Origin: Pinguiococcus pyrenoidosus
Lineage: Eukaryota > Sar > Pinguiophyceae > Pinguiochrysidales > Pinguiochrysidaceae
DNA length: 20,756 nucleotides
Assembly (NCBI GenBank): GCA_019677205.1
Contig: JAAMXY010000733.1
Span: 1 to 20,756, forward strand
Reading direction: 5' to 3'
Position numbers and translations under genes: made by a program. The notes beneath the pieces were generated by a model. It ran no database searches. It worked only from the letters and a program-made list of their open reading frames with translations, and was not told where the DNA came from. How positions within the stretch are numbered: the first letter of the stretch is position 1; each line of letters starts with the position of its first letter. Shown piece after piece: positions 20,201-20,756 of the stretch.

Positions 20201-20756
20201 ATGTCGTACCAATTCAGCGCCAAGTCCTTCCCTCCGGTGACGACGGTCCTCCCATTCGCCGACAGGTCCACGTAGCACGGCCTCGTGTGGTCATGGACCG
20301 CAAAGAGCTCATCATGCCCGCGCTCCAAACTCCAGGACCAGAGCTTCACCTCGCCGGAGTAGGCGGTGGTCGCAACGTACGACTTCTCCTTCATCTGATG
20401 GGCATCGGGATCGATGATCCAAACCGTCGAGACCGCAACAGCCACAAGAGTCGTCCCTGCGTGCGCGCACCAGGAATGAGCTGGGCGCGCCGAGTCGTGG
20501 ACATCCCAGACATGAATCATGCCGGCCTCGCACGCGCTGAGCACGTGGCTTCGGCCGAGGCCGGTGAAATCCTTGATGCGATTCTGGCGAGACCTCTCGT
20601 TCATGCTTTCGCGGCCACCTTTGACTCTGCTTCGTGACGACGGCTTCGACTTCTTTCTCGAATCCGTCGAGGACGCTCGGCCCCTTGAGTCTGCGCCGAC
20701 GGACCAGTCCGCGGTCGACGTGTCCGTGTCGCGCAGGCGCAAGAAGTTTGGAGCCT
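17202..20756 (-). CDS. WD40-propeller / TRP-like cation channel fusion, 5' end possibly outside window
   Basis: Exons, in transcript order, are (edge)20756-18193, 18109-17849 and 17762-17202, giving at least 1127 residues if the whole visible frame is used. About 19660-20570 encodes seven WD40 blade ends (HVWD, KLWS, NWYD, RVWD, KLWS, RIWS, ELWR), enough for a propeller. An ankyrin-like helical segment follows (about 19170-19390). The channel has S1-S3 between about 18275 and 18575, an S4/linker spanning the first intron (LLFFLQGEEESGKLVRM), S5 (about 17960-18045), a pore helix with FLLGDF (about 17870-17890) and S6 with LLNLLIAIMGDRY (about 17680-17755), typical of TRP-type pores. After S6 comes a helix containing AQLILEYEAL and a basic C-terminus. 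Cation permeability is inferred from family; S4 has few Arg/Lys, so strong voltage gating is unlikely. The first visible ATG is at 20604, but the frame is open to the edge, so the true start is uncertain. Confidence 0.92.
17763..17848 (-). other. Intron between pore and S6 of the channel gene (86 nt)
   Basis: Minus strand: donor AACGAG|GTACGT, acceptor TGCACGCAG|G, phase 0. The join reads GDFSISDLNE-ATSPELAF, giving the pore-to-S6 spacing expected of a TRP-type channel. Confidence 0.88.
18110..18192 (-). other. Intron in the S4 region of the channel gene (83 nt)
   Basis: Minus strand: donor GGACAG|GTGAGT (perfect consensus), acceptor CGACTAG|CTTCTG, phase 0. This acceptor yields TLSGQ-LLFFLQGEE and keeps the S4-S5 linker. 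A later AG after a better pyrimidine tract is out of frame, and another in-frame AG would delete LLFFLQGE. Confidence 0.82.

Overview
The window is nuclear DNA of a GC-rich, unicellular-type eukaryote. Four of five recognisable genes are interrupted at points where family alignment, reading phase and splice consensus all agree on short canonical GT-AG introns (eight introns, 79-109 nt). One gene product (3112 to 1773, minus strand) begins with a short signal peptide ending in a Ser-Ala-Ala|Phe-Leu-Ala-Pro motif. This is the 'ASAFAP'-type bipartite leader of proteins sent into complex plastids of red-algal origin. I therefore infer an alga, or close relative, with such a plastid (cryptophyte, haptophyte, photosynthetic stramenopile or chromerid). 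I cannot name the species, and no prokaryotic, organellar or viral region is visible.

Layout, left to right. (1) 298-1362, plus: a three-exon family-2 glycosyltransferase of the bacterial TIGR04283-like type. (2) 1773-3112, minus: a three-exon, probably plastid-targeted protein with a C-terminal Ig-like beta domain, convergent with gene 1. (3) 4159-10943, minus: a 2203-residue UBR1-type E3 ubiquitin ligase (N-recognin) with UBR box, ClpS-like domain, RING-H2 and C-terminal UBR domain. Its first 5.7 kb is one exon and both introns lie near the 3' end. A homopyrimidine tract with eight perfect CTTCCTT copies follows its stop. (4) 12670-14322, plus: an intronless secretory calcineurin-like phosphoesterase/5'-nucleotidase-like protein in which the usual catalytic Gly-Asn-His motif reads Gly-Asn-Gln. 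(5) 17202 to the right edge, minus: the bulk of a large protein fusing a seven-motif WD40 propeller, an ankyrin-like helical segment and a six-TM TRP-like cation channel. Its 5' end may lie outside the window.

The gaps at 3113-4158, 10944-12669 and 14323-17201 hold no gene I can defend. The last contains weak ankyrin-like coding traces in two frames (14405-15006) and an undecided pair of overlapping antisense ORFs near 16.2-16.8 kb.

The five genes look functionally independent (glycan synthesis, plastid, N-degron proteolysis, secretory phosphohydrolase, membrane channel), as expected of ordinary eukaryotic chromosome sequence. I see no multi-gene operon-like system. The points most worth following are the WD40-TRP fusion, the plastid Ig-like protein, the His-to-Gln change in the phosphoesterase and the bacterial-type glycosyltransferase.
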